Source: Ustulina deusta (lineage: Eukaryota; Ascomycota; Sordariomycetes; Xylariales; Xylariaceae). From it: a stretch of DNA of 64,000 nt. Of this stretch, positions 1 through 14,000 are shown piece after piece. A program made the position numbers and the translations under genes. Below the pieces are notes generated by a model. That model saw nothing but the letters and a program-made list of their open reading frames with translations, was not told the DNA's origin and ran no database searches. The stretch covers positions 744,001-808,000 of the forward strand of contig JAJNNX010000006.1 of NCBI GenBank assembly GCA_023159155.1, given 5' to 3'. The first letter of the stretch is position 1, and every line of letters begins with the position of its first letter.

Positions 1-420
1 TTAGAAATTAGCTAAGCACTACCTTTCCTTTAATAACCTACTATAAAAGCTATTTTTTATAAAGGCTAGCAAGGCCCTTAACTAGAAGGCCAAAAAAATT
101 ATAATTTTAAAAATATACGTTAAGCTATTAAAAGCTAAACTAGCTAAAAAAACTATATTAAAACATAAATTAGTTAAATTGCTACTTAGTTATTGTTTTA
201 TTTATATAACCTATATATAGCAAATCAAACAAAAATTGCAACAGCGAACGCTATATATAAATAAAGCTAAAAACAAAAACGTACTAAAAACAAAAAAAAC
301 AAAAACTAAAAATATAATTAAGGTCAGAACATTTTAATATTTAATAAAAATACTAAAGTTAGCTATAAATACCATGTTATACTATAAATAATAGCTTCGA
401 AAGTTGGTGGGTGGCTATTT
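1..420. repeat. AT-rich, TA-rich degenerate DNA
   Basis: This stretch is very rich in A and T with many TTA, CTA and TATA words and almost no CpG, and it has no usable reading frame. The composition changes near base 400, where GGTGG-rich sequence begins. This is how repeat DNA looks after repeat-induced point mutation in Pezizomycotina. I cannot recognise the original element, and no terminal repeats are visible because the patch runs off the window edge. Confidence 0.45.
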
Positions 421-3400
421 TGGTGGCTGGGTCGCGATGGGGTGGTTCGCAAGGGGGGGTGTTAGCTTAATGTGTGATGTTCAAATGGAGTAAAAGTAAA
501 TTTTTAGTGTAACCATCCACAGCTAACAGCTCATAGGACGACTGGACGAGGACGGCTCAAAGACACAGACACTTAGGTAATTTAAGCATGTGTCTGTTGG
601 CCTGTGGCGCATGCTGTCCCTTAGGCTGTTAAATGATGACAATTTAGGACTGCTTTTGGGCAAAACACTGTGGTCGCCCAAGTCTCCTAATTAAAAATTA
701 AAAATTATAAAATAATTAAAATTAACAATTCACTGGGTAGGTCTGACTAGAATAGTCTCCAAGCGTGATAAATGTAAAATAGGAGGGGTAGTGCATGGGA
801 TACAAAAACAATGACTTTGCTTGGTAAACCCAGGTAGTTACAAATTAGTCATGGGTACGCAGTTACGAAAACTAGGTAATCTTCACATCCATTCAAAGCG
901 ACAAGTCCCATGAAGAGGCCGAGGGTAAAATTGTCAAGCTCTACTGACCATTAACAATATTCCAAACTCTCTGGGTTTGTGACGAAGTTTTAGCTAAAGT
1001 CTGCCCTCACATTGTTCGAGTGAGACCTCGTATTCATGAACTATGGATTGTGTCCGAGAAGCCAGAGAAGTCGAGTTCAACGATCGAACCCCTATTGGTT
1101 TGCCCATACGATTTGTCAGGCGAGGTGTAGATATTGCGAATATGTGTTGTGGTGGAAGGAGTCTGGAACTACACCGGTGATCTTCTGCTGAAAATGTGTA
1201 AAACACTTCCTTTGTTCTGATGGTCACACAACACTATTGTCTTCGAACACCTTAAGAGTTCTACAACCGGGATATTCAGGTATGCTAGTAGTTACATAAT
1301 ACCTTTGTTTTCAAACCTTCTACGACTTTTAAAATATCATGCCTCGGTTAGCTGAACACCCCCTATGTGTAGTGTGCTGGCAGTTCAAAACACTCAGACT
1401 CCTTCTGGGCAGTGCTCCCGTCCAATGGCATACAATGTGTTTTGTACTTCCCAGTCCAAGTATAAAGCTATCACAAATCTGGGTATTTCGGCTCTCGATC
1501 CATCTTTTCTCACACATCACCAACACACACCCCTTTCTCACCAACATCTCTATTGTAAACAACCAACAGCAAACATTCTAGCCTTGAACAACACAACTCC
1601 CCAGATAAACCGATCAAGGTAGTCGAAGATGAATCCATACAGCATTTCTGATAACTTTGTTTTTGGAGATGCGGGCCGCTCAGGCTATGACACAACGGGG
1701 GATCCTAAACCGAAACCCCCACCCAAGCCTTCGTCTTAAGCTTGGGGAAGTGAGGTAAGTAGATACACGACGGTCCAGCTCAACTTCTCATGGTCTAATG
1801 CAACCTCCCTTCTGGCTCCTGCTGCTGGTCGGCGGGAACCTATCTGATGCTCTTTTGGTAGCATCTCCTCTAGACTAGAACTTCCATTCACAGAAATTTT
1901 ATGAATAATATACTTTTACTTATACACAAGCCACGTCTTGGTTCTAAGCATGATATTGTAACAAAGAGTATGAATGATAAAACCACACTAAGTAGCCTGT
2001 CCATTGAAATAATAGATATTCCATCAGACAGTGTCATGCAGCAAAACTTACCCAAAAACAAAGGCCTTGAAACACGCCACATAGAGCCCTTCCGCCCCTT
2101 ATTGGAAGAAGACGTACGAAGACCAGAGAAGTTAGAGAAGCGATTGTAACCCGGGTAGAAATAAGCCACTGGATTCCCACCTAACACACAAATTGTTAAA
2201 GAACCTTGATACCATGAAGATTAGTAATACTAAATTGAGAATATCTTTCTAAACCCCTGTCACAACAGCTTGCAGCTCTTGTGACAGGCCCGATAATAGA
2301 CATATAAAATACATTCATCCTATCATAGCTTAATTACCCTTTCGGATAGTTCTACAAAACATGAACGGAGAAATATAAGGATAATAGAGGAGAGAAGACA
2401 TATCGGATTGGTCTTTTTTTTTCTTTTTAAAAAGGCTAATTAGATCTTCGCAGCTACTACGAATGCCAGAGGATGCAACAATAGATGGATGGCCGTCACA
2501 TGGGTGGCTCCGTTGACATCTAATGTTGCTCTGGACTCTGGATTGGCCAGCAGGTCTACGAGAGGCCAAGAGGCGAGATGGCGGGCGTGATAATTATCCG
2601 AGAAGACATGAAAGCAGAAACTACCCGCAACACCGCCTCCAAAGCCCGAGCAAAGTTTCACAGGTTATTACGAGAATGAATGATGTCCTAGACCGAACCC
2701 CATGAGCTCGAGGAGGTAGTTTCGCTGGGACGTATACCAAGCCCCGGCGATTGGCTTCACGGAGTTGCTTAGCCCCTTCCCCAAGTATTATCATTACCGA
2801 GACTGGATCGAACGGCTCAGGGTAATATCTGGGGAAGACACTCAATACCGTCCGGGGATGTATTATCTCCGAAGTGACACGGCAACTCTGGGAGGTCGAC
2901 ACATGACAATAAACGGCCAGCCCACAATTCTCGCTGTTGCAGTCATTTCGATCCGGAAATTTGCTGCGTTTCAGCGCGGTCTAGTGATGATTTCCTTCGG
3001 GTGCTGACAAAATTCATCCCGGGTTTTCGCGTGTTCCGCCGCATTAGGAGAAGAAGATTCGCCGAGCTGCCGAGTCAAGTCCACCTTAGTTAGGTGGTAG
3101 GTAATAATACGGATGGCAAAAAAATATTTCTTTGCCGGAACAAGGCGCTGAGAAAACGCTATAAGAAATTGCTTGCGTTTACATATTGTCACAAGTTATA
3201 GAACACCCTCGTCACACTGGTCGACGGCCTCGCGATTGGACTGTTTCCTTTCTTGTTGCATCCTAGTTCATCGTGAGCACGGTGAAAAATTCACTGACTC
3301 GTCGTATTGCAGCGTCGTGAGCACAAGCTACTCAATACTGCCGCGCTCAGCTCGGGAAAGTTTTTTTTTTCTTTTTTGGGCACCTACAGGATCGCTTGAT

Positions 3401-5045
3401 ACTACAATTTAAGGAATATGGGATATACCCAAGCAATAGCCCCATCATCAGGGGGCTTACATGCGTATGGATAGAAGTAGCATTCACAGTACTCCCCAGC
3501 GCCTATAGAACAGGAACGAGCGTGTTGAACTCTTCTCTGAGTCGGGTCTATGTTGTGCTGGGATTGCTCCGACAGCATTAAATCTGGCTCATTGGTAGAA
3601 GACACGCTGTGGAATCATCTCGGATTACTTATTCTCACGAGGTTGGCTGCCGATGACATTGACTTTACAAAAGTATATAATCTAATTGATACTGTGTCCA
3701 CTAAGCGGTTCATCCATGAAATAGTACGTACGTTCACCCTAGGCTTCTAAACAGACTTAGATAACCGCATTGACTTTATTCATTCATTCATGTAATATTG
3801 TTTGCACCAATGAAGCGATTCCTACCCAGTGGCAAGTGAACTCACTACTATTACTATTATCCTCGTACATGGTATCCTACGCTAATCGCTACCACCTCTA
3901 CTCCTCGTCCTACGGACGTCTGCTCAACGACTGCGGTAGTGATTGTACAAACGACCGTCTTCTGACCCTGAGGACTGTGGGGTAAAATGCAAGACAAATA
4001 GACAAAGTTGTACCAAAAATTGCTCATCCCTCCGATGCTGTAGCCCGTTTCACAAATCCTGTATGAGAGGGCCGTCGCCTAAGATAACCCTGATGTTCCA
4101 ACCAACCCCCTAGTGTCCTTAACCCAACTTGGACTGCACGGCACCAATCCATAACAAGCATACGCCGTAAAAGGCGCATCTGATACAAAAAAGTTCACGA
4201 TAATTTGCTTATATCTGAATACGACGCGGGTATAGTGACATTTCGATCGGCACGCGGAGTAATCTGGGTCCGAATAAGGAACATCGTCATCTTGAAACAA
4301 GTGTTCCGCGTATTTATTCATGTGTCTGTGTCTCAGCTGCATTATATCGTGCACATCTGTGGCTTTGAAAAACAAGGGACGACGCTCCGATGGAAAGCGA
4401 CGAGGCGGGAAACTGCTGGGAGAGGAGTGCGGGCGCCAATGCGCTGTTATAAACTTAGGTAGCTGAAAGAGATGAGAACCAAAAAAAAGCATGTGCAACT
4501 GTTCCGTCCCCTATCTGGGATTGGTCCAAGAATCCAAACCAGTAAATTTCGCGAAATCGTCTGCTCCAGTCTATTGGTTTAGGTGGGAAAGATAAATTTG
4601 GGTATTGATTTATGTCCTTTGCATAAGAGTGACGCATTGAGGTGATCCGCATAGGCAAACTCCTTCGTTTATCGTAGGCCAGGCCGAAGAAAGCACAAAA
4701 AGACGAAAAACCCGGAATGCACGGAAAAATTGTGGTATCAAAAGAATATGAAAAAAAAGAAAATACGTCGTCCTAGAGCGAGGTCAAAAGCCAACGCCGT
4801 AACGCCGAATCATGTGCGATGCCGTCGTGAATCGTTCGTCCCGCTGCCCAGTAAAACGTGCATGTATCGAACCAAGTCGCCGACCCGAGTGTGCCGAAAA
4901 GTACCCAACAGGTTAGAAAGTCAAATGTCCGCTCCGGTAGGTAGGGCGAGGGACATGCCAAGAGACGCTATTGCAGATTTCTTGATTTATCATGCATGGC
5001 GCCTGTGATAACACTGTACGTCTCCCCCCTTCTATTCTACCCAAC
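421..5045. other. Gene-free interval 3' of areA
   Basis: No open frame here exceeds about 140 codons and none shows a recognisable domain, a plausible intron chain or normal residue composition. Two overlapping minus-strand frames at 2440-2902 read somewhat protein-like (a Pro/Arg-rich run, then a Leu/Ala-rich run) but need a frame change and match nothing I know. The interval may contain old, decayed coding DNA. I see no RNA gene. Confidence 0.4.
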
Positions 5046-8000
5046 TTATAGACTCATGGTGAGCCACTCCCATTCCTGTGGACCCGTTCCGGCGCCAGGA
5101 GTCATTATCCCATTGGGGTGGCCGCTGGGCATTCCCATCATGCTGGAACCCATCATAGGCCGCTGCGTCATGCCAAAGGTGCTGGACATACCGCCCAGAT
5201 TTCCACCAGAGGTCTGCATAGGCACAAACCCACTCGACGAGCCTACAGATCGGGCGGTCTCATTCGACCCAGTGGAATTCTCGGGGCTGTCGACATCCAT
5301 GCCGCCTGCTGATTCGCCTGTGCCAGCGCTCTTGCTGCTCCGGCGCTGCCGCTTTGAAGAGCCAGAGGCAGCAATGTTACGGGGTAAGGATGCCGCACCA
5401 GGCCCTGGGGTGTTCTTAGGAGGGGCCGCCGCAATCGGAACGACACCCTTGCCTCCGACAGCGCCAGTCGTTGAGCCTGCATAACTGGCCGGTGTGCTCC
5501 CTGCAGTGTTACCACCAGAGCCGCCACCACTGGCTGGGCTCTCGCCTTCGTTCACGCTACCGGCTCTGGTCATAGAGGGAGGCGTCGTTGCTTGTACCGT
5601 CGTGTTTGACGTGGTTATGGCAAGCGTGGAGTTCTTGCGCGATGCGGGTCCTGATGTCGTACCGGATGCACCGCTGGCACTCTTCTTGGACCGAGTGCTG
5701 GTACCACCTACTGGCAGGCTTGCACCTGATCCGCGGTTGCGCTTCTTGATAACATCAGTCTTCAGGCTTAGCGGTCTCACAACTCCGTGCAGCTTCAAGA
5801 ATAGACCGCAAGCATTGCACAAGGGTTGTCCCTCAGGGTTGCGTCGCCAAAGCGGCGTGGTCTGTGTGAAGCAATTGGTACACGTTGTTGGAGTATTTCC
5901 ATCGCCTTGGCTTCCGCCGGCTGACTGCAAGTTGCTCGTGGATCCATGCTTCGAGCCGAGCGGCGAGGCGGGCCGGCTTGGTGCAACGGACGAGTAACCT
6001 GAGGCACCGTCTGGTGGCGGGGAGTTTGGATTGGACTGAGCTAGGCGGTCGAAAGGATTGCCGTGACTTCCCATCGGAGTTGAAGTGTTGCGTGGAATCT
6101 TCTGGCGCTTGTCGCCCATGTTGCGAAACGATTGCGTACGCGGTAGACTCTGACTACTCCACTCACCCGGATCAACAAAGTCTGTTGTCGTGCCGCCAAT
6201 CGTGACCTGTTTCCGGGGCGGGCCACCGGGATAGCGAGCAGCATGCGTACTGAATTGACCGGGTAAAGAAGCGTCCCATCCCAACGGGTTCGAACTACCC
6301 ATGTCCATCCCGGAGTCCTCGCCGGGTGAAATATCTTGATGCAGACTCATGTTGCGATCTGCAAATGCAGCGCCGTCATCGTCTTCATTATCAGAGTCGG
6401 CACCAAACGAGAACATGTTCTCGTGCATCATGCCCATACCAGGCGAGCGAGCGGCTTGATCATGCTGAAACACCTGGCTGGGATCCACATGACCAAAGCT
6501 CGGCGCGGCTGCGAAGGCCGAAGGCACATCGGGACCAGTAGTTGCAGGAAATACCGAGCTGCCATTCGAGGGATACATAAACTGCTGGTTCATTTGGTTT
6601 CCGAGAGAACCAGGGATTTGGCGGAAACTTTGGTTTCGCGGGTGGCGCATGTCCATGGGGCCACCAAAGTACACGTTCTCGTTGTCAGCCATGGGATGTG
6701 GTGTCGATACTGCAGATGGGTAGGCAGATCCGGGAGGAGAATAATAGTCGGCGCCGTTGATGGACCCGCCATGCTGACCATAGACATTGGAAAACGGTCC
6801 GTGAGTGACCATGGGCGATGTTGACGGTGAAAACATGAAATTTTGCTGAAACGGCCCTGCGGATGTGAGGATAGGATCGCTCTCCATTTGAAAGGTATCA
6901 AGAGAAAATGGAGTGGCATGTTGTTGGGGTAAATGTGAAGAACCGGCATGATTCGGTATATCTAGACTATAGTCGTGAAGATCAGAATCTGCGTCCATCT
7001 CGTTGCCGCCGGCGGCATTGTTACTTAGAGCAGACACATGCGGAGAGAAATTTGCAGGACGCTTGAGGTTCCGGGCCTGAGAGATGATTAGTTGGGTATG
7101 CACGAAGCAGTTTCTGCCGGCCATGGTGAAAACGAATAACAGGCCAATTCAACGTTGCGTCCGCTGGGAATATCATCAAGGAATGTATAGAAAACAAGGC
7201 CAGCACTCACACGTCGCTCGTCAATGCTAGTCTTGCGATGATGTCGGGTTACATAGCCAAACTCATCCTGAGTTCTTTGATGAGGGGGTGCCGGCACCGA
7301 CTGGGGCACGAAATGCTGTCCAGAGGCTTTGCGAGACTTGATGGGAATCGCAGCAGCCGTGGCGCGGGTGGCCGACTTGTCTTTCTCCTGTTTCCCGGTC
7401 TCGAGCGACGATGTGAAACCGGCGGACGGTGACACATTGTCGGGGAATATGAAGTCGTCCAGATTCATGGGCTCTGGCTGCGACACATTTTGATCCGTCG
7501 CCTTCCTAAGTTGTGCGATACCACTGGGGGCATTTGCAGTGCCCGCGTTGCTGTTATGACGAGCAGAAGATGAAGAATCGGCCATGACTGTCGTAGCGGT
7601 CGAACTAGTAGAGATCGGGGGTCGGCACGATTCGCCATGCACAGGGATGCGCTCGTCATGCTGAGCCTGCTGCTTTCGCCATTTCCGAAGATTTGCGTAC
7701 ATCATCCGCCACGTTAAATTCTCCATGCGCTCCTGTCTCGGCAGACTTTGCTTTGTCTTGCTGAAAAATTTCCATACCTGCATGGCTAATGGATCCTGTG
7801 CTTGCAACTCACCCATCGTCTGGTTCGAGTCAGCCATGCCGTTCTCGAGGTGAGGAAAAAGCGATGTTTTCAGCAAATCGTGTCGCACGGCATTGACGTT
7901 GTCCATTGCCGCCATATCTAGATTCAACTCCCGGATGCGCAGGTCACCGGGACTCCCCTCATCTTTGACTTCTTGCCCGCCGGCCGTAGACTCGAAAGGC

Positions 8001-8050
8001 CGCCGAGGGAAGCGGAAGTCGTGCTCTGTTATTGTTGGATTGTTCGCCAT
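5046..8050 (-). CDS. areA: GATA-type global nitrogen regulator (AreA/NIT-2 family)
   Basis: This is a transcription factor that activates genes for secondary nitrogen sources when ammonium and glutamine are scarce. It acts in the nucleus at GATA sites and is held in check by NmrA-type repressors. Exons are 8050-7211 and 7076-5046; the 134-base intron starts GTGAGT, ends CTCAG and is in phase 0, giving 956 residues. The N-terminal part carries the family block [12 protein letters not shown] (about residue 110). A conserved acidic block, [10 protein letters not shown], follows. The zinc finger lies at residues 678-702 (C-x2-C-x17-C-x2-C, with LWRRNPEG and CNACG), followed by a basic tail. The protein ends EWEWLTMSL, the conserved C-terminus that binds NmrA. 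The length fits sordariomycete orthologues. The frame is open further upstream, but only to a GTG, so the ATG at 8050 is preferred. A non-coding first exon is possible. Confidence 0.95.
7077..7210 (-). other. Intron of areA
   Basis: The donor is GTGAGT at 7210-7205 and the acceptor is CTCAG next to 7076. Splicing joins ...IDERR to [10 protein letters not shown] in phase 0, which matches the continuous conserved segment in AreA/NIT-2 proteins. The frame also stays open through the intron on the downstream side, so a shorter product starting inside it (ATG at 7124) cannot be excluded from sequence alone. Confidence 0.85.
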
Positions 8051-11000
8051 TGAACAATCCGCGATCGTTATCGGTGATGGCGCGCCCGTGGCTATGTTGT
8101 ACACTGGGAAACAAAAGGGAAGAAGCCCCCTCCCGTTCCTTTAACGCTTGTGCACGGATGGACGGGGGAGCTTCAGTCTTGCTTCCTGCGTATGACAGGT
8201 CAACTGGTTTCCCCACGTCCTGTCCTGGGGGGGGCGGGTATAAGGTTCGGCTGACGCCGTTCCTCGGCCGGCGAATGAATCGGATTGGCTGTCTAGAGTG
8301 TACTGTATTACTCGAGCTTCTAGATACTGCTAACCTCTCTAAAGTAAAAAAAGACAACGAAGCGCATTCGGGAAAAGCAAAGTCGGCGAGGTCTCGTTGA
8401 ACTCGCTTCGCAAGCAGACTCGGAATCGGAAGTGGGCGAAACGTATCCAGTGGTTTGCGATGTCGTATTCTTCTCCGTCCCCTCTCGGTCGAGCCTGAGG
8501 TGTGGTAGGTGGAGGAGCAGCAGCAGTAGCAGCAGAAGCAGAAGCAGAAGCAGAAGCAGATGCAGATGCGGCACACTCCAAGACAGTACTTAGGTCGTCG
8601 CAGCAGCAGCAGCAGCAGCAGCAGCGCTGGCGGCTGCTCCTCTGCTACCTAGGCTCGCCCTAGCAGGGAGTTGAGTTTTGGTGTGGTGTGAGTGGGCGAG
8701 AGTGACGCGATGCTGGTGAGTGATGGGTCGGGTTCGGCTGAATGGGCATGGGGGTGTCGAAGTGGGTGTGCCCGCCGAGCAGGGAACATGGGATAACCAT
8801 ATGCCCTAGAGGCAGTGTACCCATGCCACTACCTACACTATGGGTGCACTACCTCACCTCCTAAGTACCGTATATCCTGTCCCGTCTGGCACTATGCAGA
8901 GACTGTGTGTGCATACCTGCACCTTGCACAGTCAAGCGCTCGTGAAAGCGAACGGAGACTGTTGAAGCTCTGGAGGGCAATGGCAGGTCGTCGTCGTGCA
9001 GGTGTGTATGTTGTTGGCTGGTGCTTGGAGGGAAGAGGTACCACCTGGCTTGGGTGCTGCGGTATGTAGATAGGTCTATGAAAGCGGGAGAAATAATCCC
9101 CCCTTTTCTCCCCTTCGCTCCTTTCTTTCTTCTCTTCTTTCTTCCCCCTCTCTCTCTCCGCTCAGCGATTTTGCCATCGCCTTTTGGAGAGTGCTGGCTG
9201 GTTGACGTCTGTCCTGTTCTGGGCGGCGGATTTGGATTTCGTAGGCCCAGACAGGCAACCCGCCAATCCGGTCGTGACAATGATGCTACTTCAAAGTAGT
9301 GTAGCATAGTTCGAGCGTCACTGGGTCTTTAGTGTCCTTCTTCGCCGCTTGATTCCTCTCCAGTGTTTGGTTCAACATGGTTCCTCCGAACGCACGCCCC
9401 AGCTCTCCACTGTGGAAAAGCCCCTCCCCCCCTTGTTGCAGCCGAAGCGAGGGGCTTTGCCCTGGCAGTGTACTCTCGGAGCCTGTACACTACACTACAC
9501 TACACTACCTATATGGGTGGTGCAGTCCACTATGTGTACCTGGTATACTAGGCAAGGGATGGCTAACTGTGTACGCCTGTGGAGTGCACACTACAGAGTG
9601 GACAGTTGCGACACGACATAGGTGGTAGGTGATGTCGTGTAAATAGGTCGTCTGTATGGTTTGTAACAAGTGTCAACCGGTGGATCTGCAGTAAATTAGT
9701 GTAGGTAGTGTAGGTAGTGTAGGTATTTCGACCGAAATGCCAATGCTGCCGTTGCGGATCTAGTGTCTACACCCATACCATTGTTTGTAACCAACTCCGC
9801 GAATGTTGTACAGCACAGCATACCTACCTGTACTGTACTGTACTGTACGGCATGCCTACGTACACAATAAGTATGAACAGCGGCGCGAGTTCGGCCGCAC
9901 CAAACCAGCCCAAGTGGACGGGAATGTTATATGCTACTAGTACACACTGGTAGGGCTTTGGCAAGCACTGCGACACCGGGTCCTTGGCTTCGTCTTTATG
10001 TCTCAGCAGCTGCTATCAGCTACCTTCTATTTTCATGTTTTTGTGCGTCGAAAGTAGCTGTCCCATCCGGTTACGGGACCGTGGTCGGAGAGCCCTCAAA
10101 GTCAGTCAAGTATATGTAACGGGGATCCGCTGGGTATAGCCTATAAATCTCATTCATCGAGCTGTTTAGCAGCTAGTATACATGTACCTACCTCCGGCTG
10201 GTTCTGTGAGAATACACGTCCGTAAGTAAGTACTTATAGTGTAAGGCAACTAAGGGCCTCGATCAGCACTACCGGTTAGTGTAGTCACTTCACCGGGGGT
10301 GTCAACTACGAAATACAAGGATTGCCAAGGCTCTGGACAGCGCCTGAACAGTGCATTACATTGCAGCGCTGGTGTTAGCTCTGATGCAGCATACATGGAG
10401 GTCGATACTTTTAGCGCTGCCGTCTAGTGTACACACAATGCGTCTTAGTCCAGGTTATACCCAGCAGCATCCCACGATGAAAACTCCTACCAGGATTTGT
10501 CTACTAGAACACCCTAGTACGGGGTATAGGATACCACGAGGCTAGTGTACTAGCGTAGGTATTTCGGGTGGGCAAGGAGGTACCTTATGTGGATACTACC
10601 TCTGAGGGCTCGTCTCGTTCGGTGTACCTACTTACATTCACACATAGTACCTTACTATAAATAAGTATTAAGTAGACAACTGCGTGCTGCGTCTATAACG
10701 GGGAGTACTAACTTGTTAGTACGTGCACGATAATATGTTGGGATTAGAAGGCATTGTGTGTCTTGGGCCAGAAACCGCCCATGTAATCATTCCGCTTGAT
10801 AAGTACTTTGCGTCGCAGCAAATTTTCCAACAATGCTCATCCTAGCAACAACTCTAGTGTACTTGGTATTTAAAGTTGTTGAGTTGTTTAATATTGCTGC
10901 GCGTGAGGCTATAACTCTGTAACGTACGGTCATAAAATGCCCTGCTAGTTCGAGAATCGATTGTGGTCTACACTATCTTGTGGCGCTGGGCGAAGATGCT

Positions 11001-14000
11001 TGAGCACTTGCGTTGTTAGTATAGAAACCTCGAACAATCATCGTGTGCTTTCTCTCCCAAGTCACGAGATCCATCTATGTGCCGAGCGTCGTCCAATCTT
11101 TGGCGCTCTTTCTCATCTCCAATTAGAAGTATGTGCGGCGTGGGATGAGGAGCGCTCTTTTACCCGCCGCTCCCGGCCTAGAACCCGCGCGAGGTCAAGA
11201 GCCTCGGTAGCTCCAAGCTGACGAGAACCTAGCGTTAATGGGGACTCGATATTCGTCCCAGGTGTCATATGACGGGCTTTCTCTACGCTTGGCGCAAAGA
11301 GAGACGGCCAGTTCTTTCACAACGGGCCGGAACCGTCAGTAGTTTGTGAAGCTGAATCCAGGTCTGCCCACAGCTCACTGAGTTGAGCCTCGTTATCGGT
11401 CCTATTGGCTCGGAGCAATCAAACTCCTCAATTTGGTTAGGGGTTCTAGAAGTTTTCCTTCAGATGGTAAATGCAACTCTCCCCCCTTGGTCCCCAATAT
11501 TGGTCACTCTGTCTCCAACTCCATTCCACATAATGGAGTCCTGGATGCGGGATACAGGCAGTAGAAGACGGCTACCGTATGCTACGCCTTAGGGGCAGAG
11601 AAGCTCGCCAGTCAATCAGAGAGTTCGGATTGCATCCCGCACCCCATAAGAAGAGGATTTGAGATGTCTTGCATGAATTCGACTTTGACTACAGAATGAT
11701 TAAGCAACTCTCCCTTACGAGGCTGCCTCTCCTGGAACTTCCTTCCGCTACATGTGCGTCGATCAAGGAGCTGTTGGTAACCAGTGTTTGGGCTGGCTGA
11801 CGTGTATACGGCCGTGCCATCTCGTGCCATGCACCACGGTACTCCATTGATCGCCACTCGGCCTCGTGCTTGACTGCTTCGGGGTCTGTTCCCTTGCTCC
11901 GACTTCTCTTGTCCTACCTTACGTCCTTCGCGCTGAGAAAATCCTCGACAAAGACGTCATGTTCCAATCCGTGGGAAGCTCACTTCCTGCCCATGCAAGT
12001 AAGAGGCGCGAGGCCCTTCAGTGCTGAAGGGAAATCTACCATGTACAGCACATAACCCCCACGACCTCGGGAATGGAATGGGTGTTGAGATAGATTTCTG
12101 TGTGACGAGGCGGGACAGTGTATGTGGCCTTTCATACCTATACCCACTTCTCATTCATACGGTCAGAAGCATTTAATCCGATTATAACCGCCTCAAAAAC
12201 CAACAACCGTCAACAGCGGACACAAGACACCATAGACGAGCCTCATACCACATTAGTTACACCAGTCGCGTTAGCCCAAAAATCTGTAACCCGTAAGGCT
12301 GTATATCCCCTTGACTGCAAATGCAGATGCAGCACATTAGTGTTCAAACACACAATCCTGAGGGTTTTGGCATTTGCTGCAGTTAGGACTCACCGAACTG
12401 GGCTCTGAGGTTTGAAGCTCATGTCCCCGCTAGACTTGTCGGTGTATGAAAAGCATCCCCCACATCTCGACTCTAGCTCAGCACTAAGGACTAGCCACCC
12501 CGCAGGCCGGTATGATCTTCAACACTCTTTTCACATGCTAGGTTCAGGTGGCGCTGATGAGAGGGCGCGCTATATTGGCTTATACAGTGCACCGTCGAGT
12601 GAAAGATGTTGATGAAACCGTTTAAACCTGCAGGTAATCTCACCTATCCTTGTCTCGCTTCACCTAGCGTGGCTCGAGCTCTCTGGCTACGCTACACTAG
12701 TTTCCGACTTTCCAGCGCCAGCTCGGGGAACCCTGGATGTCTCTTGGTATATCCGGTCTGGGAATACTGTTTTCTCCCTGGGAGACCGCAAGCCAAGAAC
12801 CAATACCTAGACTTCTCGTCATTCAATAACATATATTGTGCGCTTTAATGTAGACGATTGGTGCATGACTCGTTAGAAATCAGTCTCCTGTACGTGAAAG
12901 TATGTACAGTTCAAACTGATTGCCAGAGGCACGACAAAGAACCGGAATGAGTTCTACTGTAACGAGTCATACGCCATCTACCTACCATGTGCGCTAGAGA
13001 GGCTGACTGAGAATCATGCCTGCCTCAGAATTCGACCTTCGCCGACTTCGGTATAAATCATGCAGCTATACACTGGAACCCCACTGGCTAAACTCTACAG
13101 GGCGGTTCTGCTGTATCGTGAGGGAGTTGTACGCAACTAACACTTGCTGCTGCAGAGGCAGTAGACTACACAGAGATGGGACTTCTTCCAATGAGTCTAG
13201 ACGTGGTCCAAATTTTTGCTAGGATTGGCACCCTGGACGGTAGATGACCAGGAGCAACTCGTGCCGCTAGGCGTTGGAATCATGTCTTGCGTATGTATGC
13301 ACGGCGAGGCCCTACAGTAGTATGCGGGTGCTCGGTGGCGAAATTCAGATTCCACCTAACCCAGCCTATTGAAGACGTTCAGAAGAAGCAGGTATTATTA
13401 GACTACGGGTTGAATCCCTGGCGACAACCAAGCATCTTGTTTTTGTCAGCCGAATTCTTCCATCAACCGAACTGATGATGCGTGACGAATGCTCTCTCGT
13501 TTACCGGATATTGAAATCCTGGACAGGAAAAGTTTCGATGGGGAGGGGGGAAGCCAAGACGAAAAAAAGAATCAAGCATGCTACACTTGAGCTCATATTG
13601 TCTGTCGTGTAGTGTAATACCACGACGGGCATCAGACGCAGGTGCATTCGCCCCTGCCGCGTGTGGCATCCGCATCACGAAGAGGGCAAGCCGGCGAGTG
13701 GGATGAAGAGCGTGGGCGTTGCTCGACGCTCGGTGGTAATTTCCAGTTGTAGCTGTGTGCAGCTGAGGAGAACGCGCTCCAATACAGAGATGAAATGGCG
13801 CGTGGGGGCCCATCCCTGCCTCTTTGCTTTCGTCCAAGCGCGCGTTGTGGGGGGGCAGCACACTGGTCCTTGATCATCGTCTTCAGCCAACCTCCCGCCC
13901 GCTTTCCTGCGGCGGCTCATGGCCATTTCCTCTCTCCGGCGTGGTCCGTATCCCAAGCGCAACCATAGTGTGCACTAGGGAGGGAGGGAAGTAGGTACGT

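Noticed and set aside
2440..2902. Two overlapping minus frames with protein-like runs
   Set aside because: They need a frame change, have no recognisable motif and no splice pair that joins them cleanly.
7959..8576. 205-codon minus-strand frame upstream of areA
   Set aside because: It runs through the CAG/GCAGAA repeat, and the product is a low-complexity Cys/Phe/Leu repeat followed by random-looking sequence. It may be leader, not protein.
13400..13425. B-box-like GGTTGAATCC
   Set aside because: No A box at the right distance, no acceptor pairing and no T run follows.
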